NCBI GenBank assembly: GCA_027563935.2
Contig: CM050447.1
Coordinates: 19,236,001 to 19,300,000, forward strand
Length of the DNA stretch: 64,000 bases
Reading direction: 5' to 3'
From: Costus lasius
Lineage: Eukaryota > Streptophyta > Magnoliopsida > Zingiberales > Costaceae
Shown piece by piece: positions 32,364-44,040 of this stretch; the stretch's first letter is position 1, and every line of letters starts with the position of its first letter. The notes below the pieces were generated by a model that ran no database searches, was not told the origin of the DNA, and worked only from the letters and a program-made list of their open reading frames with translations. Position numbers and translations under genes: made by a program.

Positions 32364-35343
32364 TGTAACATCCCTCAGAATCACACCCCACACGCATACA
32401 AGTAAAAATACGGGGTTTTAAAAATTTTTTTACTCTTCCATTAAAACATAAGAAGAAAGCAGCATCGAAGGACATTACTACGGAAACTGAAAACCGCACA
32501 GAACTGAGTAGGATCGATTTATTAGGAAATAGAAATCCGGAAATCTAGAAAATCCGGCAGCAAGTATGCTAAATTACTGCTGCACAGACCCACATATCCT
32601 GGAACAAAACAAATGTCCACACTACACATATGTGGAGAACACAAATTCCAGAAGTAATGCAGAAACTGATTATTTAGATACCGAATACAACAAAAACTCG
32701 GTCACACATCTCAAAGTATTCCAACTACAATAAATCTCAAATCGGACATTTCAGAATAATAACAATTTTAATTCTCATAATCCAAAACTCGTATCCAACA
32801 ATTAAAACGAGACAACTATAGCATAATATAATATCCTGAAAACAGGCATAAGCCCTCAGGAGATAAAACGTGTCATATAATTAAGTTAGGCACGCAGGCC
32901 TGATAGATCTTTAGAAGACAACTCCTAGAAATTATATAAAACATAGCATCATAACAAACTTAGTAGCTGTAGCAATCACTGTCCTGATGTCTCACCTGAA
33001 AATATTTAAACAACGGGGGTGAGCTAAAAAGCTCAGTGAGTAAAAGACACTAAAAGCCATCCATAGTACACATCAAAAATATCATGCTTAACAGATAAGA
33101 TACTTAACATGAACACTCATATCAGAAACGAAACATAATCAAATTCAGACACTTATAACAATAGGCATCAAGCATGAAGTAGAATATAAGTCTACCAACC
33201 CATTCCAACTAATCACACCGCCCAACACATCTATAATACAGATCGGAACAGAACTATAGAAAATCAGAGCTGACAGACAGAACAGATCGAAACAGAACTA
33301 CAGAAATCAGAACTGACAGACAGAAAATCAGAATTTTCAGAATCCAAACAGATAGTCTACATCGGAAACAGAAAGGCCACAGAAGGCCTGAAGACCACAG
33401 AAGGTCTGATGACCACAGAAGGTCTGACCCCACCTCTGCCGAGGATGAGACATGCATGCATATCAGAAACAGAATGGTAGAGGAGGTATCATGGGTGGCC
33501 CCCGTCTCGTCAAGACGTGGCACTCTGGCCTCTAATACTGGTAGAGGAGGTATCAGTGGGTGGCCCCCGTCTTGTCAGGACATGGCACTTTGGCCTCCAA
33601 TACCCAGAACAGAACAGAAATAGTGGAGGGAGAACGGAAGGTGAGACCAGCTCACATCTACCCTTCACTAGTGTCTCATGGGTCGTAGTAGACTATCAGC
33701 ACCATTACAGCGCCACAAAAGGAGGGTAAGGACACGGAAGAGTGCTACACTAGGGCATAATTTTTACAGAACAGATCATGCTGAAACGGAGGAGTAGGAC
33801 TAACCACCACTCAATTCTCACATCATGCCCAAAGTGTCTCACAAACCAGAAAATGACACACCCTAATATCCAGTCCTTAACAAAATGACAATTTTGCAGA
33901 AAATCAAAGCTGAACACACTTCATAATTTTTACCATCAACCAGAAGTAATATATGAGTGAATTCCTTGAATTCCTTAGATTTCATGCAACTATCCTTAAT
34001 TCATGTCAAACCATTCTATGTTCTCACAAAGGTTATAACACATTCAAAGTTTCAGAAAATTCACAACATATATATATACAGAATAGAAATTTTTCACATA
34101 ACAAACAATTAAACAGAAGTTTCAGAAAAAAACAGATTAATATATCATACTTGCAACAGATGTTTCAGACCGAGTAAGTAACCTAAAATAGGCAATATGA
34201 TATTCACAATAAAGCTATTTGAATCTACTTTCCAATAGAACTGTCCGTCGGATTTGGAGTTATAACCGGGGAGATATGGGTGTTCGAACATAGAAAGGTC
34301 GGGATTTCAGAATTCCAGAAAACAGATTCGTATATCAGAATTGCGACACAAATTTCAGATCCAATAACTAACAGAAAATAGGCGACATGGTAGTCAAATT
34401 GAACCCCTTCGAGTCTACTTTCTAATAAAACTGATTTGACAAGATTTCGAGCTATACCTAGGGAGATATGATGGTTCGAACACATAAAGGTCGAAATCCA
34501 GATTTCCAGAAAACTGATTTTGTACAGCTAGATTGCAATACAGATTGAAATACGAATACAGCTCGGATATAGTCGATATCACATTCAAATAAAAGCCGAA
34601 TGTATCTAGTTTCATACAAAATTTATTTCGTGCGATTTGGATCTACAGGCCATGAGATATTGGGGTTATAGTACACAAAGGTCAGATTAGAGAATGCAGA
34701 TTTCAGCAGAACAGGATTTTAAAACCCTATAAATATTTGAATTCGACCCCATACGGATAATCATTGCAAATAACGAATTTTAATTGAATGATAATCTACA
34801 ATTTAGCGGATTAGACTCCTTAGGATCGAATTACTCACAGAAAAATCGTCCACAGAGAAAAACGCCAAGACAGAGGATCACCAGGAAATTCGTCCACCAC
34901 CAGTCTGCCACCACCAGCGTCAGAAATCTCAGGAGGCGCCAAGCACAGTAAGGGGCGACAACCAAAGGCGGCTAGGGTAAGAAAACACAAAAGTCGTGAG
35001 GGAGAGGAGCCCTCACGCAATTCCTCTTTTTCTCCCACCCCAAACGGATCCAAGATCCAATAACCCAGTTAACTTAAGTGAAAAATCGGTTTTATGGGCT
35101 TACCTGGGCTTAACCACCCTGCGCCACTCCAATAATATCAGAAATATGCGCCACCATGGTGGAAGAAATTCCAGGAGAAAAGAATCAAGGTTGAGGGTTC
35201 AAATCCCCAACCAAAATAATTATTTTTGCCCTGTAGGAAAAATTCCTACACTTAGGCAAAAATCCCAAAATTTTAACAGATAAAAATACAGAAACAGAAT
35301 TTCTAACCTTAAATCATAATTCAGAAAAATCGAGGGCGTTACA
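32364..35343 (-). repeat. 5' LTR of element D
   Basis: A 2980-bp copy of 7464-10444 with the same 65-bp tandem pair near 33475-33604. It is followed by the CTCAT duplication and the resumed post-pol ORF of A. Confidence 0.95.
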
Positions 35344-35348
35344 CTCAT

Positions 35349-35924
35349 GGGAACAACCGGCTCGAGATCGAGTCGTGTGTTTCCATGAAACTTATCATCT
35401 ACCGGGGTGATTCTTACTGTATGACATTTAAGGACAGCCAGTTCTGCATGCCACTGCCAAATCCGGAGCGTACCACGGTGCGAGTGGGAGATAACTGGCG
35501 CATTAAGCCTGTTGCTGACCCCTAGCCAGACCCTGTCGACACCGCGCCACCGGCCCCTGGCTCGTTTTTCTTTGGTGGCGGCTCCTCCTCAGATTCCATG
35601 GTGAGTATCCTCCAGGAGATGAGGGAGGAGCAGCTCCAGCAGCATGAGCTCATTGACCAGATGGACTCCTCCATCTCATTTATACGCCAGGAACAATCTT
35701 CCAAGTGGGAAGCTAACGAGGCTGGGATGCAGCGACAACACAATATGCTGGGCTCAATCTGGGAGAAATTATGTATCATGGATGACCGATTTGCCCTGCT
35801 TAATGAAGAAAACATTAGAAACATACCGGTCTCTTCTGATAAGGAGGAAACGCCAGGTCACACCTCACGTGGTAAGGGGAAGAGCTCTAGAGCTTCTGGC
35901 TCGCAGTCACGCAAGAGGCGCTAG
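35349..35924 (+). pseudogene. Element A Athila post-pol ORF, second part
   Basis: Continues the frame broken at 7463. The first residues (NNRLEIESCVSMKL) match NKLDIESCVAMRM of the F homologue. A TAG at 35523-35525 interrupts the frame, after which it stays open to the natural stop at 35922-35924. The tail has a Ser/Gly stretch and a Glu/Gln-rich, probably coiled-coil segment (EMREEQLQQHELIDQMDSS), ending in a basic SRKRR. With the first part, the ORF is 487 codons. Confidence 0.8.
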
Positions 35925-37161
35925 CATCATCCTCACTCGACAGCGCCATCCGTCTCCTCTCATGTATATGATGTTGCATAGAGGACTATGCAAAAAAATC
36001 TAAGAGCGGGTGAGCTGTCTTGACTTCGGCTTCTTCTTGGTTGTTTGGTTGTAGTTGTCGTGACTTTCTGTTTTATTTGATGGATTTGTTATGCTACTCT
36101 ATGATGGATATTTTGATATTGGCATTGTATTATATATGCCACTATTCGTGGGCCTGGTCCACATCTTCAGGCCCCACTCTCTGCAGTGTATAAGATATAT
36201 TTGAGCCACTTGCTTTCCATTCTGATATTATGCTTTTCATGCTAAATGATGTGTGAATTTATAAGCTTGCATGTAACTGTTCTGAAGGATATATTGCATA
36301 ACTTGTGATGAAAATTTTTTTTGACTTGTCATGATTGTCTTGTCTGATGATAGCCATGCAAATTTTTGTCTAAAAAATTGAATGCATGATTGGTTAGAAT
36401 TTATCAAGACATGTTGAATGTAGTACTTGTTAGAAATTTACTTAATAGTCATGTCCATATGTCCTATGAATTAGAAATTTTCTAAGTGGATTGATTTTAG
36501 GTAGTTCATTAAGTGGGTCAAACATCTTCATGATTATTCAATTGATTTTGGCTTGCAATTTACATGTCGATTTATACCATGTAACTAATATCCTCTTTTC
36601 AAAATTTGAATTCTGTTCTAGTATTGGGGAAACACTGCATCTGTTAAAATGCAAGGATATGTTGATCTTTGATATTTAGCATAAAAAAAAAATTCTCACA
36701 CTTAGATTCCTCTACTTGGCACTGCGAAAAATTGGCAGTGGTACCGAAGGACATGAGTTGAAATCTAAGAAATGTGAATTGAAAATTCAATAAAAAGACT
36801 CCTCTACTTGGCATTACGAAAAATTGGCAATGATACCTAAGGATATGAGTTGAAGTCTAGTGCAATAAGCAGTATCTTATATCCTGAATGAGACATTTGA
36901 GTTAACCCCAATATTATGAATTGGAAGGATAAGAATGAAATGAGTGTTGTGTTTGCTTGATTGAATCTCATGTTTACTGCTTTTTAAATCGTTTGATATC
37001 TAGAAACTGTAGAACCAAACTGGTGAGTGCTTAAAACACTCCTTCTAGTTGATTTCTTCTGATTAGATCTTGGATTGCTAAAAAGTATTTTTCTAAACTT
37101 GGGTGCGAACTTTAACACAAAAGATTATTCTTATACCAAGCATGTATTTCAACTTATTTTA
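35925..37161 (+). other. 3' non-coding region of element A
   Basis: AT-rich, with no supported gene. It carries two imperfect copies, about 91 bp apart, of a stem-loop repeat (about 36709-36760 and 36801-36850). Confidence 0.6.
36709..36850 (+). other. Paired stem-loop repeat in the 3' region of element A
   Basis: Each copy reads CCTCTACTTGGCA, a hairpin, then ATACC or GTACC. The stems are CACTG/CAGTG in the first and CATT/AATG in the second, around a CGAAAAATTGG-type loop. A close relative occurs twice in element C at 52803-52945 (minus strand), where the stem is CACTGT/ACAGTG. Confidence 0.6.
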
Positions 37162-37200
37162 TTGCTTGAGGACAAGCAAAGATTTAAGTCGAGGAGTATT
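37162..37200 (+). other. Pre-PPT hairpin and decayed polypurine tract of element A
   Basis: TTGCTTGAGGACAAGCAA (37162-37179) is followed by AAGTCGAGGAGTATT, just before the 3' LTR. Confidence 0.75.
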
Positions 37201-38776
37201 TGATGCCTTGCATTTTAGTAGTGATTTTTACTGATATTCCTTGATGAATTTAGGCCTATTTGAATGTTTTTATACTCCTTTAAGGCTTATTTAGTTAAAA
37301 ACTTCAGAATCTTCACTTTTCATCTGTCTTATTGAATTTCAAGTAAAATCACCCAATTTTGAAGTCTTTTTGAAGAATCTAAAAGCATGAGGTGATTCCT
37401 TATGAGAAGACGAAGCTGCCCGTAAAATTTGGGCTCAATCGGAGCCTTCTCTAGACTTCACAGCCAGGTGAACCCCATGGGGTTCACCCGTGATCTTGCC
37501 GAAGGAAGGATTTCAGAGCGCGCGTCACTACCTGGTGAACCCGACGGGGTTCACCGATGATGTCAAAGTTTTTGAAAGCTGCCGCACACTTCACTGGTAG
37601 GTGAACCCCATGGGGTTCACCCGTGATCTCATCTGGAGATATCTGCACAGAAATACGTTGAGGCTTTCACCGGGGTTCACCTATGATTATTTCGCAATAA
37701 AAGAGCTCCAAGCACTTCACCACCTGGTGAACCGCGCGGGGTTCACCCGTGAAGGGGTCGGAACAGCACGACCCCCACTCGGTCTTTCGCTGATTCGCGG
37801 TCCGATTCAACTCCAAATTTAGAAAGTGAGGACTTTTTGGAAAGCTGACTCGAAGACAAACAGATAGAGTATACAATCCCTAATTTCAGTGCCCTAATCA
37901 TCGAGCAATCGGGCAACGAAGCGGCTAGGGTGGAAGTCGACAGCGAACAGGCCACTTTGGAGCAATTTTCGGAGATTCGAGCGTCAAAACTCAACAATAC
38001 TTGGTTATTCCGCTTGGTTTATCGTCTCTTCCCTCTTAGAAACCTTTTCTAGTGATTTTTCCTATGATTAAAGAGAGAATTTTGAGCATTGTGACGATGG
38101 TTGTAGCGTAAATCTATTTTCAGAGCTAGGTTAAAGCCCTCTGACGATCTTTATATGCAACTCTTATATTAACTTTGTTATTTAGATCATTTCTTTAGCA
38201 TATTTCACTTGATGCACTTATTTCTTGATTTGTACTCTGGCCAAGTATTATTATGATATAGTGGTTACGGTTCATAACGAGAGTAGGACCGTAACGACCG
38301 AACCTCTATGTGAATCTTGTGAAGGCTTGACGCGAAAGTGCTTGTCCTTTGCTCGAGGATCCATAATCAACCACGGAACCCATTGGGTTTGTCGAAAACG
38401 GTCCACCACGAAATTAGGAGACATTTTAGGCAAACACCGGGGTGTTCACTCGAAAGAGGGCACCTTCGTACAATAGGGTAGATTCCTTATGCAGACCTGT
38501 AAATCCAAATAACCGTTATTTATTTCATAGCGCATATAAGATCGTCAGAGTAGTGGAAACCTTTGCCCTGATATTCTCTCTCATATATTTTCCCTGCCTA
38601 GTTGTTTGATTTCTTGCTTACGATTTCGCTTAATTTTAGTTTTTAAAGTTCTAAAAACCACGATTCGATTAGCTTGGATTCCGAAAAATTAGACTTTCTA
38701 GTACTCACCTTGCTCCCTGTGGGATCGATATCTTTTGTATTACTTCGATAACACCGTGCACTTGCGGTGCGTATCA
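37201..38776 (+). repeat. 3' LTR of element A
   Basis: This copy of 1576 bp runs from TGATGCC to GTATCA. Complete U3 palindromes lie at 37467-37488, 37534-37555, 37600-37621 and 37726-37746, with a collapsed half-copy near 37668-37682. The unit at 37534 is absent from the 5' LTR. The GNRA hairpin array is at 38265-38464. Confidence 0.94.
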
Positions 38777-38781
38777 CATAC

Positions 38782-39662
38782 TTACCTAACTTCTTGGTAG
38801 AAGTACCTCTCTCAGATGTCCATTGGTGATGGTTAATTGTCATATCCTCGAGAAGGTTCATTGCATCTTCCACTCTTCTGTTCATCAAAGCACCTCCTGC
38901 TGCAGCGTCCACTGTAAGCCGCGTGTTGTAATCCAAACTGCTGTAGAACATTTGGATCAAAACCCAAGTCTCAACACCGTGATGTAGACACATCCTTTGG
39001 AGCTCCTGAAACCTCTCCCAAGCTTCGTATAGGGATTCTCTATTTTTTTGCATGAAACTTGTTATCTGATTCCGTAATTGAATTGTCTTTGACGGAGGGA
39101 AGTACTTGGAGAGAAGGGCTTGAGAAAGCTCTGCCCATGTTCTTATTGAAGAAGCAGGTAGTGTGTGCAACCAAGCTCTCACCCTGTCCCTCAGAGAGAA
39201 GGGAAACAGTCGTAACCTGATAGCATCAGCAGACACACCGTTAATTTTAAACATGTCACAATATTCTAGAAAAATAGAGAGGTGCATGTTGAGGTCCTCA
39301 AGAGGAGAACCACCAAATTGGTTTTGTTGCACCGTAGAAAGAAGAGCAAGTTTTTTTTCGAAGTTGTTGGCCTCAACAACGGGCCTAGCAATTCCAGATT
39401 GAAAACCATGTGCATAGGGAGCGGAATAATCCTTCAATGTCCTATTGTTGTTATAGTTGTTGCCCATTGGTTGTTGTACTCGGTCATTGTTCACTTCAAG
39501 TTGAATGTGTTCCATCTGATTTTCTCCTCTTGGATGGTTCATGATTTCTTTCTTCAGAATTTGATTTTGCTTCCTTCTTGTCCGGAAGGTGCGCTCGATC
39601 TCTGGATCAATGTCAAAGAATGTACCTACCCTAGAACTTCTTCGCGTAAAACGGTCAGTCAA
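38782..39662 (-). pseudogene. Element H gag, 5' part (Athila-type)
   Basis: On the minus strand the ATG at 39662 starts MTDRFTRRSSRVGTFFDIDPEIERTF, followed by the Athila gag core ([56 protein letters not shown]). The open frame runs to the A insertion and rejoins 1525 in frame, giving K-L-G-K-Y-D-L-N-S-L, comparable to GKFDLDSL in A. This part is free of stops; the damage lies in the distal portion at 1-1530. Confidence 0.92.
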
Positions 39663-39784
39663 AATTATAAAGTTCTAAGACGGCAAGTAAATAAAAAGAA
39701 AAAGAAAATAGCAGTGCAGTAAGAAAAATCTAACCTAAGGCCTAGTCTACCAATTCTCGGAAGTATACTAATATCAACCGTTGT

Positions 39785-40152
39785 TCCCCGGCAACAACGT
39801 CAAAAACTTGACAAGCTCCGCAAGTGCACGGATATATCGAAGTAATATAAAAGATGTCAAATCCCACAGGGAACAAGGTTGAGTACTAGAAAGTCCGAGT
39901 CCTAATAGCTAGGCGAATCGAAACATGGGTTTTTGAAGACGGAAATCGAAAACAAACAGGTGCAACTACTTCGGTAGAGAAAAGATATAAGAGAGAATTC
40001 AGGGCTACGGCTTCCACCACGATGATAATCTTAATCGCACAAGAAATATATTAGTTATTTGGTTTATTGGTTTTGCACAAGGAGTCTAACCCTAGGGTAC
40101 AAGGTGCCCTCTCTCGAGTGATACACCCGGTGTTCATTTTAGACCGACCTCT
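39785..40152 (-). repeat. Element H primer-binding site and LTR fragment
   Basis: The complement of a tRNA-Asp PBS with three changes (39785-39802) is followed from 39809 by the U5 end of an Athila-type LTR. It resembles the A LTR in U5 and includes the GNRA hairpin GGTG...CTC-GAGA-GAG...CACC (40103-40127). The LTR is cut at 40152 by the copia element. About 120 bp between PBS and gag hold nothing notable. Confidence 0.8.
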
Positions 40153-42531
40153 TGTTGGTGTATATGCCCTGCAGACCAATGTATGGACATGGTCAGGCAT
40201 TGTTATGAAAGTACTTTGATAGAATTATTAAAAGCATGGTCGTTATTATGCAGACTTCTCTACCTGCGTAGATGTATTGAGTTGCATATATAATGTCCCA
40301 GGAGTTTGGATTGGATCCATTCTCACAAGCTATCCCCAGTCAAGGTACCTTAGCAGATATGGGACAGCTTTGGTACATGTGAGACTGGTGTATGGGCTGG
40401 TTAGGTGCGGGGCACAGTAACGCAGACATACAGGTGCATTGGATGCACTGGAGTGATCCATCGTGAGGATTGATTTGTCTAGTCAACAAGTCAATCTCAC
40501 ATGCAAGAGGTTTGCATTGATCCTTAGACTTGAGGTATTCATGTCTAGATTTGATGATGGGTATGCTTTAATACAGTCTTACGTCTCTCCGTAATTGGGA
40601 GATCAAAACGACTATCATTGGGCATGTCATAAATCATGTAGAGGCATGGATGACTAATAGTAGGATTTGCCCCTTCCATATTGGAAGCATGATATCCACC
40701 TCGGGGCGCCCCACCTTATTGGTGCATGACAGGAATGTGTGGCCACACTAGTTAAGTCATGACCAATGCATTGGATAATAAACTTGAGACTATTCCAATG
40801 GCAGGATATCAGTTTAGGCAAAGGGATCTATAATGCAATGGGAATCCTCGTTGCTTGTTAGGAGTTGTTGCCATAATGACTTAAGTCCTATGACATGGGT
40901 AGTAGTGATGTGTTGCTAGATACCCCTCACTACTTATGATGTTTACATCATTGCCATCGTCATATGGATCCTACGGGGTCACACGCAATAGACTCTTGAC
41001 GTTGCTTTAATCAGAAGCCTTTGGATCAAGTTATTGGATAACTTGGATCCATTTGGAAGATTTCATCAGCGCCAATGGGCCTGATGAGTTGGAAGAAAGT
41101 TATTGGAGCCAAACTTCATTTTTGGCAGGTTGACCCGAAATTGACCTTAATTGGTCACATTTGGATTATGGTTGCATTGGATTGGATCCAATGGCTTAAT
41201 CAACCCATGCCATGAAGTTTGAGCTAGCTCATTATCCAATGAGGCCCAATAATAAGTTGTCATGAAAAGGGAATTGGCTTAAAAGGGTATAATGGGGAGA
41301 AACCCAACCCCATTGGCGCCTAGGGGCATAATGGGGTGTGGGTGGCATAAGTTGCTTCCTTTGGAAGGAAGTGGCGCCTCCCCCTTCATCCCTTCATGGT
41401 ATCTTGTCTCTATGGTAAGTATTAGGGCTGATATGGCTTGAGGACTCTTTTGGAAAGAGCTTGAGCGCATATGAGAAGTAGGGAGATGTTTATGGTAAAG
41501 TCTTGGAGACTTTCCTTATCTCATAAACCCTACATGCACTCAAACCCTTACCCTAGCCAAATACCTCTTGCATGTTGCGCCTAGCCCTTCTCCTTGGATG
41601 GAAAGAATGCCTCTAAGGCATGTCTTGGGCTGATATGGCTATTGGGCAAATAAGGATAGGTTGAATAAGGTTTATGGCAAAGTCTTGGAGACTTTCCTTA
41701 CCACAAACCCCTCTCATCCTAGCCGCCCACTTGGCATGATCCTAGCCATTGCCCTAGCCGCCCCTTGTCCTATTAATAGGACCCTTGCCGCCCTCTCTTG
41801 TTGTTGTTGGTTCGATTCCTTGGAGGTGTGAACAAACATAGAGAGGTGTGAGCTAGGGCAAAGGGCGACAACATCAAGGTGGCGCAACCTTCCTCCTCTT
41901 TGTAGCCGCAAGCCTTCTTCTCCTTCTTCTCCTCTTGGCGCAACTTGGAGAAGGGCTTGGTGGCGACATCTCTTGGAGAGAATTGGAAGTTTAAGGTGGC
42001 GACAACTTGAGGGCTTGGAGCTCTCCTTCTTCCATCAAAGGCGCAAGCCTTCTTCTCCTTCTTCTCCTCTTGGCGCAAGGATTCTTTGAGCTTGGTGGCG
42101 TCTTCTTGCCACAAGCCCTCATCGTCCCTTGGCCATAGGCGCACCTTGGAGGTGGTGCAAGCAAAGAAGAAGAAGGAAGTACTTGGCGCATCATCTTCCT
42201 CCTCATCTCTTCTTGGCGCTTCTACCTTGGAGGTGGCGCAAGTTTTGAAGAGAGTGATAAGGCTTGATTCTCTTCCCGAGGCTAGCACCAAGCGTGGAAG
42301 GGAGCAACGATCAAGGAGTCGACGCGTGGATACTTGTAGAGGACGAACACTTGGGCATCTTCAACTTGGCACCTTCATCCTAACAAGCAATAAAGGTACT
42401 AACCCTAACACATCCTTGTGTTCTCTCTCTCGCATGGATCCTTGGGACTGGAATGTGTTTCGGGTGTAATGCTTCTTCCGCTGCGTCCTGGGACTGCAAA
42501 AATTTTAAATTACACCCGGCATTCCCTAACA
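40153..42531 (+). repeat. Left LTR of the copia element
   Basis: A 2379-bp LTR from TGTTGGTG to CCTAACA. It contains the 12-bp palindrome CCTATTAATAGG near 41769, which may overlap the TATA region, and a long stretch rich in GGCGCAA words (about 41880-42240). It differs from 47238-49615 at about eight sites by eye. Confidence 0.93.
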
Positions 42532-42532
42532 G

Positions 42533-44040
42533 TGGTATCAGAGCTACTTGCGAGAAACACAAGGTGTACGTTTGCTTGTGTGAAAAATTTTTTGGAAAAT
42601 TTTTCTTTCATCCATGCGCGTTTCACCTAGAAGGCGCTTTCATCCAAACTTCTTTTATCATTTTTATGGCCGAAATTTGGATTGTGTTTATGATGGATTT
42701 AAGACCAAAGGCGCACGTAGTTTTGTCAAGTAGGACGGGCATTGTGTCTTCGGACTGGCCAAGTCTCTTGATCTGACAAAATTGCCAGCCGATAGGGTCC
42801 ATGAAATTATCATGAAACTTGATCCCAATTTTAGCATAAATTTGATTAAGAGAGTGATTTGGATGGAATTGGCGCATAAGGGAATAAAATTTGATTATTA
42901 CGATTTTTCAAATTTTATATATGCGCCACTTGTCTCTTCCATGGGTTGATATGGTCATAGCGAGTGCCCTCCTGTGTTGTGACGTGGAAGCATGTTTCCA
43001 CCTGTGATGAATGCTTGTAAAATCTTTCTACCACCTGCGTGTGGTTCTCCCCCTTCTTGATGTAAAATTTTCATCTTTCCTTAGAATAGATGTAGAACTG
43101 TTTACATAAGATAGGTTAAGGTTCATCAAAGACAACAAGGTGTCTTCTTCAACCGATATCAGAGTGGCGCCAGCTTTGGAAGCTTGGTGATGGACTTGCG
43201 GCTGAAGGAAGGACACTAGCTTTCGGCTTCTGGCATGGGCTGATTTGCTTCAGGGACTCGCAACCCTTGGATGCACGATAACATGTCACATGGCTCGTGA
43301 CAAGTTATATGTATGAAAAGGGCTATGACCATATCGACCAAACTAGCATGCCTGTGATGGTTTATTATTTTGTCCATAGCATGCCTGTGATGTTTTTCCT
43401 TTGCTGCCATAACCATAGGAAAACTGCATGCTAGAAAAGAATAAAAACATGCAAAAACTCTCAATACAATATCAAGTCGATAGCCTTCTAACGCGTAGCC
43501 CTCATCAAACTATCGATCCGTGGTGTTGTGAACTGTTTCCCACCCTCGTGGGACACACCCACTTATCTTTAGAAGGTGTGTGGTGACAATGATTTCCCCA
43601 GTCCAGTTTTAACCTGGGCGTGCCTTCGCAAGGAAATTCGTTGGCCATGGGCATAACGGTTAGGACCAGACTTGACTAGTTTTTCATATGTCACTGACAT
43701 AATGAATCACTAGAGGCAGCTGTTGAGAGGATAGGGTTCTGTGTTGTATCCAGCCCTCGCTGGACACAGGGCGCCTAGTCTGTCTTAACTAAGAGGAATT
43801 GTGCGCGGCACAATTGGCTGGCATGCCTACCTAAGGAAGCATGAGACTCTCTGTGCATCTCAACTCACCCTCGTGAGTCGCGGAGACCTCGTGTGAAATT
43901 AGGATCCTACTCACGTATTTCCAAGTTGATTTTTGAGAGTTATCAACTCGTTAAGGAAATAGTGGGAGTATAGCATTTAATTTAAAGTCCTTGTTAAATG
44001 CTTTATCATAGTACTTATTTTTCTGATTTGCTTATTGTAG
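42533..44040 (+). other. Copia PBS and long untranslated leader
   Basis: TGGTATCAGAGC at 42533-42544 is followed by about 1.5 kb without a supported gene. Short inverted words such as CGTGTCCCACGAGGGTGG-like stretches occur near 43540-43560 and 43750. The first 695 bp are repeated after the right LTR. Confidence 0.7.

Larger units (their letters stand above)
7464..35343 (-). mobile_element. Element D: Tekay/Del-type chromovirus (Ty3/gypsy), interrupted by E
   Basis: LTRs lie at 7464-10444 (3') and 32364-35343 (5', minus orientation), flanked by the duplication CTCAT (7459-7463 and 35344-35348). The termini are TGTAAC...GTTACA. The PBS complements initiator tRNA-Met (32349-32360), and the polypurine tract abuts the left LTR. 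The internal region keeps protease, reverse transcriptase, RNase H, integrase and a chromodomain-like tail. Only 222 bp of D remain between the PBS and the E insertion, so gag is missing. I count about 15 differences between the LTRs by eye, roughly 0.5%, so the insertion is fairly young. Confidence 0.95.
1531..38776 (+). mobile_element. Element A: Athila-type Ty3/gypsy LTR retrotransposon, non-autonomous, carrying nested D, E and F
   Basis: The element is bounded by LTRs at 1531-3092 and 37201-38776 and flanked by the 5-bp duplication CATAC (1526-1530 and 38777-38781). It inserted into the gag of H. In order it holds the 5' LTR, a tRNA-Asp PBS, a broken gag-protease, a conserved hairpin, a palindrome cluster, an Athila post-pol ORF split by element D (7464-35343), a structured 3' region, a polypurine tract and the 3' LTR. 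Reverse transcriptase, RNase H and integrase are missing through an internal deletion, so it could move only with proteins supplied in trans. The two LTRs differ at about 12 sites in a 200-bp stretch compared by eye, making A the oldest complete insertion here apart from its host H. Confidence 0.95.

Noticed and set aside
35598..35924. A separate small coiled-coil gene
   Set aside because: It is in frame with, and continues, the Athila post-pol ORF of A after the stop at 35523.
42086..42469. 127-residue open frame, repeated at 49170-49553
   Set aside because: It lies inside both copia LTRs; GGCGCAA-type repeats create open frames on both strands, and there is no protein similarity.
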